Assembly (NCBI GenBank): GCA_015067825.1 | Contig: SVLQ01000002.1 | Coordinates: 208,050-272,049 of the forward strand | DNA length: 64,000 bases | Direction: 5' to 3' | DNA from: Oscillospiraceae bacterium | GTDB taxonomy: Bacteria > Bacillota > Clostridia > Oscillospirales > QAMX01 | In this document: positions 6,526-15,984 of the stretch, in pieces | How positions within the stretch are numbered: the first letter of the stretch is position 1 | Layout of the letters: every line of letters begins with the position of its first letter | Position numbers and translations under genes: made by a program | The notes under the pieces: generated by a model | Databases searched by the model: none | What the model saw: only the letters and a program-made list of their open reading frames with translations | Told to the model about the DNA's origin: nothing

Positions 6526-6683
6526 GAATCCGACACTTTCTTATCAACTAATGGTTGATTGTTTGCTTTTGCGCCGAAAAACTTGGCAGAAAATTGGAGA
6601 GATATGGCAGGTTTTTATATACCAAATGAACGGCCTGTTGTAGTATAATGAACGTGAGTTCAAGAGAAAGCGGGAGATCGTGT

Positions 6684-7580
6684 ATGATGTATCCGATGAC
6701 GGAAGAACCGTTGGCTTTTATGGAACCGATCCTGCGCAAACCGTTCGTGTTTAACGACCTAAAGGTCACGGTCGTCAATGCGATCTGGCTGTACCACCCC
6801 TCAAATTGGGAAACCGAAGAACACACCCACCCGTATTATGAATTCACGTTTTTGGTGGAGGGCGCTTTTGCCACAAAAATCGGCGGACAGGTACATCAGA
6901 CCGCTGCGGGGCAGGCGTCGCTGGTGCGGCCGTTCTGCCGGCACAGCAATGCCAAACTGCCGTCGACGGCCTGCGACCGCGGCTTTTGTCTGCGGTTTGC
7001 GCTGGAAAAAGTGGCGGCGGACGGTGCCGAAACGGCATTCCCAATCAGCGATGACGTGACGGCGCAGATCGATGCGCTTTGCGGTGCGGCGATCCCGTTT
7101 GCGGGCGATGCCTTTCTGGCAAAATTGGTGGATGCTGATCTGTTTACGCTGCAGATGCTCGTCGTCAACTTTTTGCTGGAGCTGGTGGATCTGCGGTCGC
7201 CGGAAACCGGACGAGAACCGACTGTCGATCCGTTGTCGTCCAAGGAGCGGGCACTCGCCGAAGAAGCGGTTTTTTACCTCGGAACGCTCGGCAACGAAAC
7301 TCCGGACGTGCGGGAAATGGCGAAGGCGCTGTACGTCAGCTACCGCCAACTGTCGCGCGTGTTCAAAAAAGCGTACGGAAAAGGGATCATACAGTATCAC
7401 AACGATCTGCGGATGCAGTATGCCGCAAAGCTGCTTTGTGAGTCGGACGCGTCGATCCGGGAGCTTGCCGAACGGCTCGGATTCGAGAATGAGAGCTATT
7501 TTTACGTCCGGTTTCAAAAAACGATGGGAGTCTCTCCGGGAACTTACCGTCGGCAAAAACGCCAAGGCGGAGGAATATAA
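6684..7580 (+). CDS. AraC-family transcriptional regulator with cupin-type N-terminus
   Basis: 298 residues from the ATG at 6684, which follows GGGAG. An upstream in-frame ATG at 6648 lies inside the -10 hexamer and is rejected. Residues 1-150 look like an AraC-type cupin sensor (HTHPYYEFTFLVEG). Residues 190-298 hold the two helix-turn-helix motifs: VREMAKALYVSYRQLSRVFK, then IRELAERLGFENESYFYVRF and GVSPGTYRR. Such proteins usually activate sugar or stress genes. The TATAAT at 6644-6649 is its likely -10. No obvious target lies next to it, although glycosidase genes follow from 10401. Confidence 0.85.
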   Translation: MMYPMTEEPLAFMEPILRKPFVFNDLKVTVVNAIWLYHPSNWETEEHTHPYYEFTFLVEGAFATKIGGQVHQTAAGQASLVRPFCRHSNAKLPSTACDRGFCLRFALEKVAADGAETAFPISDDVTAQIDALCGAAIPFAGDAFLAKLVDADLFTLQMLVVNFLLELVDLRSPETGREPTVDPLSSKERALAEEAVFYLGTLGNETPDVREMAKALYVSYRQLSRVFKKAYGKGIIQYHNDLRMQYAAKLLCESDASIRELAERLGFENESYFYVRFQKTMGVSPGTYRRQKRQGGGI

Positions 7581-7596
7581 TTGAAGAATAAACGGA

Positions 7597-7637
7597 AGTT
7601 CGCTGCTTTTTCAAACCGAAAAAACAGCGAACTTTTA
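7597..7637 (+). terminator. Terminator of the AraC gene
   Basis: Stem AAGTTCGCTG pairing with CAGCGAACTT, plus an inner TTTTTC/GAAAAA pairing, followed by a short T run. Confidence 0.7.
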
Positions 7638-7687
7638 TTAAGTTAGTGTATGAAAGTTGCGAAAATTGTTAGGTGGGGTATTAAAAC

Positions 7688-7716
7688 TTGACAGAATTGA
7701 CGAATTTCGGTATAAT
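7688..7716 (+). promoter_or_regulatory. Consensus promoter of the acyltransferase gene
   Basis: TTGACA (7688-7693), 17 bases, TATAAT (7711-7716). Confidence 0.85.
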
Positions 7717-7750
7717 ATATAAGTTAATGAATATATATACGGAGATTTGA

Positions 7751-8878
7751 ATGCGCATAAAATATCGGTTCTTTTATCGTCTGCTGCGTCCGCTCGTGCG
7801 GCTGTTTCTGTGGCTGAAGTTTGGTTATCGGACAGAGGTTGCAAAAAAACTGCCGAAAAACTATCTGGTACTTGCCAACCACGTGACGGACTGGGATCCG
7901 CTGTTTGTGGCGGCGGGATTCCGGCGGCAGATGTTTTTTGTGGCCAGCGAGCATATTTCGCGCTGGAAAAACGCCTATCGCTTTCTGAAATTTGTCTTTG
8001 CGCCGATTTTGCGCAAAAAAGGGACGGTCGCATCTTCCACCGTGGTCGAGATCCTGCGCAAGCTGCGCGGGGGAGAAAACGTCTGCATTTTTGCCGAGGG
8101 TGCGCGCTCGTGGGACGGCGTGACCGGGCCGATCCTGCCGTCAACAGCCAAGCTCGTGCAGAGCGCGAAGTGCGGCCTTGTGACCTACCGCATCGTCGGC
8201 GGATACTTCGTCAGCCCCAACTGGAGCGAGAAAAATCTGCGCCGCGGGCCGATCCGCGGGGCGGTCGCGGGGGTCTACTCGGCCGAAAAAATCGCCGCCA
8301 TGCCGTTGGAGGAACTGCAGGCGCTGATCGAACGCGATCTCTACGAAGATGCCTATGCCCGTCAATTGGCCGATCCCAAGCGCTATCGCTGCAAGCGGCC
8401 GGCCGAGCAGCTGGAGAATCTGCTGTTTATCTGCCCGCAGTGCGGCGCACAGGATACGATCTCTTCGCGCGGCGATATGGTTTCCTGCTCGGCGTGCGGT
8501 CTGCAGTTTACCTGCGATGAATACGGGATGCTCCATGGGATTGATTACACGACCGTGAAGGAACTGGCGGCGTGGCAACGCGGTGCGGTCGAAGCCGGTG
8601 CGGAAAACGGACTGGTTTGCCGGGCAGATGGAGTTCGTCTCGTGCGTGTGACGAAAGACGGTGAAGAGCTTGTGGCAGAGGATATGGCGGTGATGGATGC
8701 CCGGACGCTTGCCTGCGGCGAATGGTCGGTGCCGCTCGCCGAGATCACCGATCTGGCGATGCACGGCCGGAGAGCCGTCGTATTTTCGGTGAAGAAAGAA
8801 TATTTTGAACTGTTGGTCGCCCCCGGGGCGAATGCGCTGAAATTCCACCTGCTGTACCAAAGTCTGCTGCGCAAGTAA
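7751..8878 (+). CDS. PlsC-like acyltransferase with C-terminal zinc ribbon
   Basis: 375 residues. Residues 1-210 are a 1-acylglycerol-3-phosphate acyltransferase fold: the HxxxxD motif NHVTDWD (H44, D49) and the second block FAEGARSWDG. PlsC enzymes acylate lysophosphatidate at the membrane. Residues 228-249 form a zinc ribbon (CPQC and CSAC; C228, C231, C246, C249). A further domain of about 110 residues follows, ending KFHLLYQSLLRK. Usual PlsC proteins are 200-250 residues, so the C-terminal half is an addition. ATG after GGAG. It is probably monocistronic or shares a transcript with the permease gene 54 bases downstream. Confidence 0.75.
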   Translation: MRIKYRFFYRLLRPLVRLFLWLKFGYRTEVAKKLPKNYLVLANHVTDWDPLFVAAGFRRQMFFVASEHISRWKNAYRFLKFVFAPILRKKGTVASSTVVEILRKLRGGENVCIFAEGARSWDGVTGPILPSTAKLVQSAKCGLVTYRIVGGYFVSPNWSEKNLRRGPIRGAVAGVYSAEKIAAMPLEELQALIERDLYEDAYARQLADPKRYRCKRPAEQLENLLFICPQCGAQDTISSRGDMVSCSACGLQFTCDEYGMLHGIDYTTVKELAAWQRGAVEAGAENGLVCRADGVRLVRVTKDGEELVAEDMAVMDARTLACGEWSVPLAEITDLAMHGRRAVVFSVKKEYFELLVAPGANALKFHLLYQSLLRK

Positions 8879-8932
8879 GCGCGGCATTGACGGGATTGGC
8901 TGAGGGTGAAGAGAAAAAGGAGTGATGGCTGT

Positions 8933-10360
8933 ATGGATTGGGATTTTACCATGGCAAACTATGACGCCGTTTGGGGATTTGTTGTGCAGCTTGGGTTGCT
9001 GCTGTTGTTTTTGATGTTGGGTAATATTTTGCGCCGTGTGATTCCGCTGTTTCGGAAATGCCTGATCCCTTCCGCTCTTTTAGGAGGCAGTGTGCTCCTG
9101 CTCGTATCGGTCATTTGCAAGCAGTTTGATTTTACTTTGGTGAATAACCGGCTGATGCAGGTGATCACTTACCACTGTCTGGCCATCGGATTTGCCGCGA
9201 TGACGCTGAAAACGGAAAAAAGCACGCACAAAACCAGCCGTGCACAGGTTGTTGAATTCGGTGCGCTGCAAGGCGGCACGTATATGCTGCAGGCGTTTGT
9301 CGGGCTGGCGATCACGCTGGTGCTGTTCCTGCTGACCCGCTACGGCGATCACGTGATCTCCTATATCTGCGGTCTGATCCTGCCGCTGGCCTACGGACAG
9401 GGCCCGGGCAACGCCTTGAGCTGGGATATCAATTTCACCAACACCTCTGCAGCGCAGTTTGCGGGCAACGGCAGCTTCGGCTTGTCGCTCGCGTCGATCG
9501 GATTTGTGGTTGCCTCGGTCTTTGGTGTTTTGTACATTAACCTTCATAAAAAGCGCGGGACGCTTTTCGTCCGCAATGCCGCACCCTCCGGCGAAATCGT
9601 CGACCAGGCCAACCCCAACGGCGACGAGATCCCGGACAGCGAATCCGTGGATAAGTTCACGCTGCAGGCCGGATTTGTCGCGCTTGCGTACGCGCTTTCG
9701 TTTGGCTTTATGGTTTTTCTGGGAAAACTGTCCGCCTTTACCAACAGCATCGCGTGGGGCTTTAATTTCCTGTGGGCGTCTTTGGCGGCGATGCTGATCA
9801 AGTTTGTCGTCAAGATGCTCCGCAAAGGAAAGCTGATGCACCGGGAATACATCAATAACTATCAAATGGACAGAATTTCCGGCTTTTCCTTCGACCTGAT
9901 GATCGTTGCGGGTGTTGCGGCCATCGAGATCAACGACATCAAAAACTATATCCTGCCCATCGTGCTCCTTAGCTTCGTGGGAATGGTGGTTACTTACGCG
10001 TATATCCGCTTGGTGGCCAAAGAATGCTTTAAGGGATTTGAACACGAGTTTTTCCTGATGAGCTTCGGGACCATGACGGGAACGGCGTCCAACGGCATGA
10101 TCTTGATGAAAGAGATCGATCCCGGTCTGCGTACGCCCACCTCCAGCCTGTATATCCTCTCCAACTTCCCCGCCATGGTGATGATCGCCCCGCTACTATT
10201 CCTTCTGAACTTTGCCGGGCAGTCTTTGACCAATGCCGTGATTGCCTGCGCGATCTTCTGCTTGCTGTGGCTTGTGTATACGGTATTTCTGTTCCGCAGA
10301 AAGATTTTCAAAAAACGCTATCAAAATATTCCGGAAACCGTCTGGAAGGATCAACCGTAA
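8933..10360 (+). CDS. gltS: GltS-like sodium/glutamate symporter (ESS family)
   Basis: 475 residues with about ten to twelve hydrophobic segments and a repeated two-half layout. The Gly-rich stretches LPLAYGQGPGNALSW and MSFGTMTGTASNGMILMKEI match the re-entrant loops of GltS/ESS carriers, which import glutamate with sodium. The ATG at 8933 is chosen because AAGGAG at 8917-8922 is correctly spaced; the frame is open further upstream. It is followed by a strong bidirectional terminator. Substrate specificity cannot be read from sequence alone. Confidence 0.75.
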   Translation: MDWDFTMANYDAVWGFVVQLGLLLLFLMLGNILRRVIPLFRKCLIPSALLGGSVLLLVSVICKQFDFTLVNNRLMQVITYHCLAIGFAAMTLKTEKSTHKTSRAQVVEFGALQGGTYMLQAFVGLAITLVLFLLTRYGDHVISYICGLILPLAYGQGPGNALSWDINFTNTSAAQFAGNGSFGLSLASIGFVVASVFGVLYINLHKKRGTLFVRNAAPSGEIVDQANPNGDEIPDSESVDKFTLQAGFVALAYALSFGFMVFLGKLSAFTNSIAWGFNFLWASLAAMLIKFVVKMLRKGKLMHREYINNYQMDRISGFSFDLMIVAGVAAIEINDIKNYILPIVLLSFVGMVVTYAYIRLVAKECFKGFEHEFFLMSFGTMTGTASNGMILMKEIDPGLRTPTSSLYILSNFPAMVMIAPLLFLLNFAGQSLTNAVIACAIFCLLWLVYTVFLFRRKIFKKRYQNIPETVWKDQP

Positions 10361-10363
10361 CTG

Positions 10364-10402
10364 AAAAATACCCGACCACGATTTGCGTGGTCGGGTATTT
10401 TT
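10364..10402. terminator. Bidirectional terminator between gltS and the GH36 gene
   Basis: Perfect 17-base-pair stem AAAAATACCCGACCACG with a 5-base loop, A run on one side and T run on the other. It overlaps the GH36 stop codon by two bases. Confidence 0.9.
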
Positions 10403-12425
10403 AGTTGTGATCGACCGGATGGAAAAACCACATCGCGCCGCTGCGGGGGGCGAGATAAAAGTGGATGCCGTTTTCCAAAATGCGTTCGCCGGCAGCGAGC
10501 ATTTGCTCGCCGGTCTCGGGGTTGGCGAAGGCGTAGGTTCGGTTGGGATCGAGGAAGGTGAGGGTCAATGTTTTCCGGAAGTCCTCGTTTTTGGCGTTGC
10601 GGATCACGTGCACGAAGCCGCTGTCGGTTTTCGGATCGTGGAACGCGTATGCGCACCAATCGCGGATCGAACGGTTCAGCGTGGTGAGCGGGTAGTAGTC
10701 GGCCGAGAGCATATATTCCGCCGCCGGACGCCAGACGTTTTGGGCGAACGTGCGGATGCGGCTGAAGGTTTCCACATCGGAATCACAGAGGCAGCTGCAG
10801 TGGACGGCGGTGCCGAGTCCGTTGTGCAGCGCGTAGTTGTCGATCCCGCGCGGATCGAGCTGCCATTGCAGATATTCACCGTTTTCCTCCTGATAGATCT
10901 CGGAGAACGCGCGGAAATAGGGGATCCACATGTGCAGCGCGCCATAGAATGCCTGCTTGACCGGTGGGTTGCCGTAACCATAGTCGGTTGGGTGGAGCGG
11001 GATGGAGCGGCGCATCGTTTCCAGGTCGTTGCGGCGGCCGCCGGACGCGCAGGAGTCGATGACCAGGCCGGGATTGCGCGTGAGCAGTGCATCCCAATAG
11101 GCGAGGTATCCCTGCACGTGGTGGTTTTCGGTCATGCCGAGCCGATCTTCTTCGTCGGCCTGCAGCCAGTATTCGAGCGGCTCAAAGTTGAAGTCCTGTC
11201 GGTAGATTCCGATGTGTCCGTCTTTGATCAGTGCGTCGACGTGTTCGGTCAGCCATGCGAGGCACTCGGGATCGCCGAGGTTCAAAAGACCGAGGTCACT
11301 CTGACAGCGCGTGCCGTCAATGTCTTCTTCCTTATATAATATAAAACGCTCGGGCAGATCGGGCGAACGGTAGTCGAGCTTGATGCGCTCCGGTTCAAAC
11401 CAGAGCAGAAACTTGATGCCGTGCTCTTCACATTTTTTGCCCACCGGACCGAGCCCGTTGGGGAATCGTTCGGGGTCGGGGCGCCAGTCGCCGGTGCGCC
11501 ACCAACGGCGCACGCCTTCCTCGTCCTTGCACGGATACCAGCCGGCGTCGAGCCACCAAATGTCGGGCTGAAACCCGCGGGCCATAAAGCGGTCGATCGC
11601 TTCGATCTGGTTTTGCTCGGTGGCGTGGGTGAATTCCTCGTCGCCTGCCGGATGACACATATTTATCATCGGCGGAAGCGCCGTCCCGCCGCTGCGCGGC
11701 AGGATGTGGGCGAGGTACCACCTGCGCCAAAGGTTGACTGCGCGCGCCTCGCCGCCTTCGAAAGCCATCACGGTGATGCGCGGTGCACGGTAGACCTCGC
11801 CGGGCTGCAGGCGAAGTGCCGTATATTGCTGCTTGGCGGCAAAACGGAATCCGCTTTCGGCGGCGGAGAATTCGACCTGCCACTGGCCGGGCCAGCCGAT
11901 CGCCAGGTTGTAGCCACCGTCTTTGCCCAAAACGCGGAAGTAGGGGAATGCCTGGTCGCAGGGACGCCCGCCGTGCGGCGCGATCACCTCGGTGTTGTCG
12001 CCCAAAGCTTGTTTGCTCTGGCGGTAGCCGTCGGCGGAATAGTAATCGCCGTTATTGGTGTAAAGAACCGGAGCGTCGGCGGGCAGCGCGACGTCGGCGG
12101 CGTAAATATCGGTGAGGAGCGGACTTTTTTTGGATGAAAGGTTGCGGATTGTGACAAGATATTCGTAAACGGGAAAATCGAGGTATTCCGTCGCCTCTAC
12201 GGTTATCTGCAGACCGTCGGCGATCATGCCGACCGTTTGCGTGCGGATCATGGTTGCATCGGGACGGTCGGTCGTCTGAACGGGTGCGGAGACGAACGCA
12301 CGGACGGTGTGTCCGTCAACGTTCAGCGAAAACGGGCAGACGCCGTTTGAAGCTTGTAAAGCGGCAACTGTGGCGGAAAGTTTTTTCATATCGCCGCGCG
12401 TGGTGCGGTTGCGGTCGGGATACAA
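10401..12425 (-). CDS. Alpha-galactosidase, GH36 family
   Basis: 674 residues. A TTG start at 12425 is preferred: GAAGGAG at 12434-12440 is 8 bases away, while a GTG at 12434 overlaps that site. After an N-terminal beta-sandwich comes the GH36 barrel: PDIWWLDAGWYP, FLLWFEPERI, RQDFNFEPLEYW with nucleophile D411, and CASGGRRNDLETM with acid/base D467. It removes alpha-galactosyl residues from oligosaccharides or glycans. No signal peptide, so it should act on imported sugars. Transcribed alone, opposite to the str operon. Confidence 0.9.
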   Translation of the reverse strand: MYPDRNRTTRGDMKKLSATVAALQASNGVCPFSLNVDGHTVRAFVSAPVQTTDRPDATMIRTQTVGMIADGLQITVEATEYLDFPVYEYLVTIRNLSSKKSPLLTDIYAADVALPADAPVLYTNNGDYYSADGYRQSKQALGDNTEVIAPHGGRPCDQAFPYFRVLGKDGGYNLAIGWPGQWQVEFSAAESGFRFAAKQQYTALRLQPGEVYRAPRITVMAFEGGEARAVNLWRRWYLAHILPRSGGTALPPMINMCHPAGDEEFTHATEQNQIEAIDRFMARGFQPDIWWLDAGWYPCKDEEGVRRWWRTGDWRPDPERFPNGLGPVGKKCEEHGIKFLLWFEPERIKLDYRSPDLPERFILYKEEDIDGTRCQSDLGLLNLGDPECLAWLTEHVDALIKDGHIGIYRQDFNFEPLEYWLQADEEDRLGMTENHHVQGYLAYWDALLTRNPGLVIDSCASGGRRNDLETMRRSIPLHPTDYGYGNPPVKQAFYGALHMWIPYFRAFSEIYQEENGEYLQWQLDPRGIDNYALHNGLGTAVHCSCLCDSDVETFSRIRTFAQNVWRPAAEYMLSADYYPLTTLNRSIRDWCAYAFHDPKTDSGFVHVIRNAKNEDFRKTLTLTFLDPNRTYAFANPETGEQMLAAGERILENGIHFYLAPRSGAMWFFHPVDHN

Positions 12426-12464
12426 AGCGATCACTCCTTCGTTTTACACATCGGGTATGGGATG

Positions 12465-12493
12465 AGTGTACCACAGCTGCGGGGGATTTGCAA
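12465..12493 (-). promoter_or_regulatory. Promoter of the GH36 gene
   Basis: Minus strand: -35 TTGCAA (12488-12493), 17 bases, -10 TACACT (12465-12470) preceded by TGG. Confidence 0.6.
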
Positions 12494-12594
12494 GATGTTT
12501 TTGTGCAAACGGACGAAGAATTGCCCGGTTAGACGAAACAAACTTACCAAAATGGCCTCGAGAGAAAGAATTTGGAATTTTTTTGGCAAAAACC

Positions 12595-12623
12595 TTGACT
12601 TTTTGGAAAGTGCGTGATATAAT
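12595..12623 (+). promoter_or_regulatory. Promoter of the str operon
   Basis: TTGACT (12595-12600), 17 bases, TATAAT (12618-12623), 43 bases before rpsL. It shows that rpsL starts its own transcription unit, with no rpoBC upstream. Confidence 0.85.
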
Positions 12624-12666
12624 TATAAGCACTGATGTTTAATTTAAATGGGATAGGAGGTGCAAT

Positions 12667-13089
12667 ATGCCTACATTTAATCAGCTCGTCAGAAAAGGTC
12701 GCGAAGCCGCGGTTTATAAGTCCACTGCTCCGGCTCTTCAGGTTGGTTACAACTCGCTGCATCAGAAACAGACCAGCAAGTCTTCTCCCCAGAAGCGCGG
12801 TGTCTGCACGGTCGTTACCACCAGAACCCCGAAGAAGCCGAACTCTGCTCTCCGTAAGGTCGCTCGTGTCCGCCTGACCAACGGTCTGGAAGTTACTTCT
12901 TACATCCCCGGTATCGGTCATAACCTGCAGGAACACTCCGTCGTTATGATCCGTGGCGGCCGTGTTAAGGACCTTCCTGGTGTCCGTTACCACATCATCC
13001 GCGGTATCCTCGATACGCAGGGTATGGCCAACCGCAAGCAGGGTCGTTCCAAGTACGGCGCAAAGCGTCCGAAGGCTTCCAAGAAGTAA
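12667..13089 (+). CDS. rpsL: 30S ribosomal protein S12
   Basis: 140 residues, ATG after GGAGGTG. S12 sits at the decoding centre and helps set accuracy. The two conserved loops are present: [11 protein letters not shown] and [13 protein letters not shown]. Both carry lysines (K43 and K88 in E. coli numbering), so none of the classic streptomycin-resistance changes is seen. First gene of rpsL-rpsG-fusA-tuf. The codon use is strongly biased, as expected for a highly expressed gene. Confidence 0.97.
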   Translation: MPTFNQLVRKGREAAVYKSTAPALQVGYNSLHQKQTSKSSPQKRGVCTVVTTRTPKKPNSALRKVARVRLTNGLEVTSYIPGIGHNLQEHSVVMIRGGRVKDLPGVRYHIIRGILDTQGMANRKQGRSKYGAKRPKASKK

Positions 13090-13298
13090 GAACGAACCGC
13101 AACCCGAATCAAGATTTTGATTCCCCAACACGCCCGGCAGCAGATTTCAGGGCCGCGGCGTAGCTTTGCAGGGGTTTGAACATAGATAAAAGCAGTTGCT
13201 TTTTGGGATGTTCGCAGACTGCAAGGCGCTTTACGGGGGCGGAAACGCCTTCGAGTACCTGTGAAATCATTTTATTCTTAATGAAGGAGGGAAGATTT
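13090..13298 (+). other. Long rpsL-rpsG spacer with possible leader structure
   Basis: No gene is visible. It holds a GAATCAA/TTGATTC hairpin near 13107-13123 and an AAGGCG/CGCCTT pairing around 13222-13251. In enteric bacteria the same gap is the S7 autoregulatory site; a similar role here is a guess. Confidence 0.3.
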
Positions 13299-13769
13299 GT
13301 GCCTAGAAGAGGAAATGTCCCGAAGCGGGAAGTTCTTGCTGACCCGCTGTACAATTCTAAAGTCGTCACAAAGCTCATTAACGGTGTGATGTATGACGGC
13401 AAGAAGGGTGTTGCCCAGCAGATCGTTTACGATGCTTTTGCTCTGGTCGAAGAAAAGGCCGGCAAACCGGCGCTTGAAGTTTTCCAGGCTGCTCTGGAAA
13501 ATATCATGCCTGTTCTCGAAGTCAAGGCTCGTCGTCTCGGTGGTGCGACCTACCAGGTTCCGATCGAAGTTCGTCCGGAACGCCGCAATACGCTCGGTAT
13601 CCGTTGGCTCGTTACCTTCTCGCGCAACCGCAGCGAAAGAACGATGGCCCAGCGTCTCGCCGGCGAAATCATCGACGCGTCGAACAACACCGGTAACGCT
13701 GTCAAGCGCCGTGAAGACACCCACAAGATGGCCGAAGCCAACAAGGCGTTCGCGCACTACCGCTGGTAA
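13299..13769 (+). CDS. rpsG: 30S ribosomal protein S7
   Basis: 156 residues, the usual length. The GTG at 13299 is the start because GAAGGAGG precedes it and [11 protein letters not shown] is the family N-terminus; the frame opens further upstream but has no homology there. S7 nucleates assembly of the 30S head and contacts the 3' major domain of 16S rRNA. The conserved [15 protein letters not shown] and [15 protein letters not shown] segments are intact. It is separated from rpsL by 209 bases with possible hairpins, unusually far for this operon. Confidence 0.97.
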   Translation: MPRRGNVPKREVLADPLYNSKVVTKLINGVMYDGKKGVAQQIVYDAFALVEEKAGKPALEVFQAALENIMPVLEVKARRLGGATYQVPIEVRPERRNTLGIRWLVTFSRNRSERTMAQRLAGEIIDASNNTGNAVKRREDTHKMAEANKAFAHYRW

Positions 13770-13805
13770 TTTTTTACCGTTTTATAACAACTTAAGGAGC
13801 AATCT

Positions 13806-15890
13806 ATGCCAAGGCAATTTCCTTTGGAGTTAACTAGAAATATTGGTATCATGGCGCATATCGACGCCGGTAAAACGACGACTTCCGAGCGTATTCTGTT
13901 CTACACGGGCAGAAACCACAAGCTCGGCGAGACGCACGAAGGCACGGCGACGATGGACTGGATGGAGCAGGAGCAGGAGAGAGGTATTACCATTACCTCC
14001 GCGGCGACAACATGTCAGTGGCTTGGTCACCGAATCAACATCATCGACACACCGGGGCACGTTGACTTCACTGTCGAAGTCGAGCGTTCTCTGAGGGTTT
14101 TGGACGGCGCTGTTACTGTTTTCTGTGCGAAAGGCGGCGTGGAACCCCAATCGGAGACGGTCTGGCATCAGGCGGATAAGTACGGTGTTCCGCGCATGGC
14201 GTATGTCAACAAAATGGACATCACCGGCGCAAACTTCTTCCGCGTTCTCGAAATGATGAAAGAACGCCTGAAGTGTAATGCCGTCCCGATCCAGCTGCCG
14301 ATCGGCAGCGAGGATACGTTCTGCGGTATCATCGACCTCGTCAAGATGAAGGCTTACTATTATCTCGACGATAAGGGTCAGAACGTCGAAGAACGCGAGA
14401 TTCCGGCAGATATGGCGGATCTCGCGGAAGAATATCACGGCAGTCTTCTCGAAGCGGTCTCCGACTTTGACGACGAGATCATGGAGAAGTACCTGGAGGG
14501 CGAAGAAATCGCCGAAGACCAGGTTCGTGATGCGATCCGCAAAGCGACCATCGCGGTCAAAATGATCCCGGTCGTCTGCGGTACTTCTTATAAGAATAAG
14601 GGTGTCCAGAAGCTTCTGGATGCGATCATCGCGTACATGCCCTCGCCGCTGGATGTTCCGGCGATCAAGGGTATCGATCCGGAAACGGATGAAGAAGTCA
14701 CCAGCCCGTCTGATGACACCGCGCCGTTTGCCGCGCTCGCGTTCAAGATCGCGACCGACCCGTTCGTCGGTAAGCTCTGCTTCTTCCGCGTCTACTCCGG
14801 TCAGATCAACACCGGTTCTGCCGTCTATAACTCCACCAAAAAGACTCGCGAGCGTTTGGGCCGCATCCTGCAGATGCACGCCAACCACCGCGAGGATATC
14901 GAAACCGTTTACGCGGGCGACATCGCCGCTGCCGTCGGTCTGAAAAATACCACGACGGGCGATACGCTCTGCGATGAAAAGCATCAGGTCATCCTCGAAT
15001 CCATGGAATTCCCGGAACCGGTTATCCGCGTGGCCATCGAGCCCAAGACGAAGGCCGGCCAGGAAAAAATGGGTATCGCGCTGGCGAAGCTGGCCGAAGA
15101 GGATCCGACCTTCCGCACTTACACCGACCAGGAAACCGGTCAGACCATCATCGCCGGTATGGGCGAACTGCACCTCGAGATCATCGTGGACAGATTGCTT
15201 AGGGAGTTCAAGGTCGAAGCCAACATCGGTAAGCCGCAGGTTGCGTACAAAGAGACGATCCGCAAGGAAGCGATCTCCGATATGCGCTATGCGCGTCAGT
15301 CCGGTGGTAAGGGTCAGTTCGGTCACGTCAAGATCAAGATCGAACCGAACGAATCCGGTAAGGGCTACGAGTTTGTCGATAACATCACCGGCGGCGCGAT
15401 CCCGAAGGAATATATCCCCGCTGTCAACGAGGGTATCAAGGGCGCGATGGAATCCGGTATTCTCGCCGGCTACAACACGGTCGACATCATTGTCACCCTG
15501 TTCGACGGTTCGTTCCACGAAGTCGACTCTTCGGAAATGGCGTTCAAGATTGCCGGTTCTATGGCGTTCAAGGATGCTGCGGCGAAGGCCAGCCCGGTCC
15601 TTCTCGAGCCGATCATGAAGGTCTCCGTTATGGTTGCCGATGAATACATGGGCGACGTTATCGGCGATCTGAACTCGCGTCGTGCTCAGATCCAGGGCTT
15701 TATCGACCGCGCCGGTATCAAGCAGATCGATGCGTTCGTTCCGCTGTCCGAAATGTTCGGTTATGCGACCTCGCTGCGTTCGCGCACGCAGGGCCGCGGC
15801 AACTACTCGATGGAGCCGAGCCACTACGTTGAAGTGCCGAAATCCATCCAGGAAAAGCTCATCGCAGGCCGCGGTGAACGTCATTCCTAA
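13806..15890 (+). CDS. fusA: Elongation factor G
   Basis: 694 residues. GTPase motifs: G1 [10 protein letters not shown]3 DTPGHVDF, G4 NKMD. Domains II-V follow at the usual length. EF-G moves tRNAs and mRNA through the ribosome after peptide transfer and helps recycle ribosomes. It starts with ATG after AAGGAGC, 36 bases after rpsG in the same operon. The first residues ([22 protein letters not shown]) are typical of clostridial EF-G1, so it is the housekeeping form and not a tetracycline-resistance homologue. Confidence 0.97.
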   Translation: MPRQFPLELTRNIGIMAHIDAGKTTTSERILFYTGRNHKLGETHEGTATMDWMEQEQERGITITSAATTCQWLGHRINIIDTPGHVDFTVEVERSLRVLDGAVTVFCAKGGVEPQSETVWHQADKYGVPRMAYVNKMDITGANFFRVLEMMKERLKCNAVPIQLPIGSEDTFCGIIDLVKMKAYYYLDDKGQNVEEREIPADMADLAEEYHGSLLEAVSDFDDEIMEKYLEGEEIAEDQVRDAIRKATIAVKMIPVVCGTSYKNKGVQKLLDAIIAYMPSPLDVPAIKGIDPETDEEVTSPSDDTAPFAALAFKIATDPFVGKLCFFRVYSGQINTGSAVYNSTKKTRERLGRILQMHANHREDIETVYAGDIAAAVGLKNTTTGDTLCDEKHQVILESMEFPEPVIRVAIEPKTKAGQEKMGIALAKLAEEDPTFRTYTDQETGQTIIAGMGELHLEIIVDRLLREFKVEANIGKPQVAYKETIRKEAISDMRYARQSGGKGQFGHVKIKIEPNESGKGYEFVDNITGGAIPKEYIPAVNEGIKGAMESGILAGYNTVDIIVTLFDGSFHEVDSSEMAFKIAGSMAFKDAAAKASPVLLEPIMKVSVMVADEYMGDVIGDLNSRRAQIQGFIDRAGIKQIDAFVPLSEMFGYATSLRSRTQGRGNYSMEPSHYVEVPKSIQEKLIAGRGERHS

Positions 15891-15918
15891 AAAAATCTGA
15901 GAAAAAATCAGAAAACTA

Positions 15919-15947
15919 TTGCAAATTTCTTTGTAATGGTGTAGAAT
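15919..15947 (+). promoter_or_regulatory. Promoter of tuf
   Basis: TTGCAA (15919-15924), 17 bases, TAGAAT (15942-15947). Gives tuf its own transcript on top of operon read-through. Confidence 0.65.
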
Positions 15948-15984
15948 ACTATTATTGAATCTCTAACATGAGGAGGATATTACA

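Noticed and set aside
6648..6683. Upstream ATG for the AraC gene
   Set aside because: It lies within the -10 hexamer TATAAT.
13830..15884. 684-codon antisense ORF opposite fusA
   Set aside because: Shadow of strongly biased codons; no homology or ribosome site.
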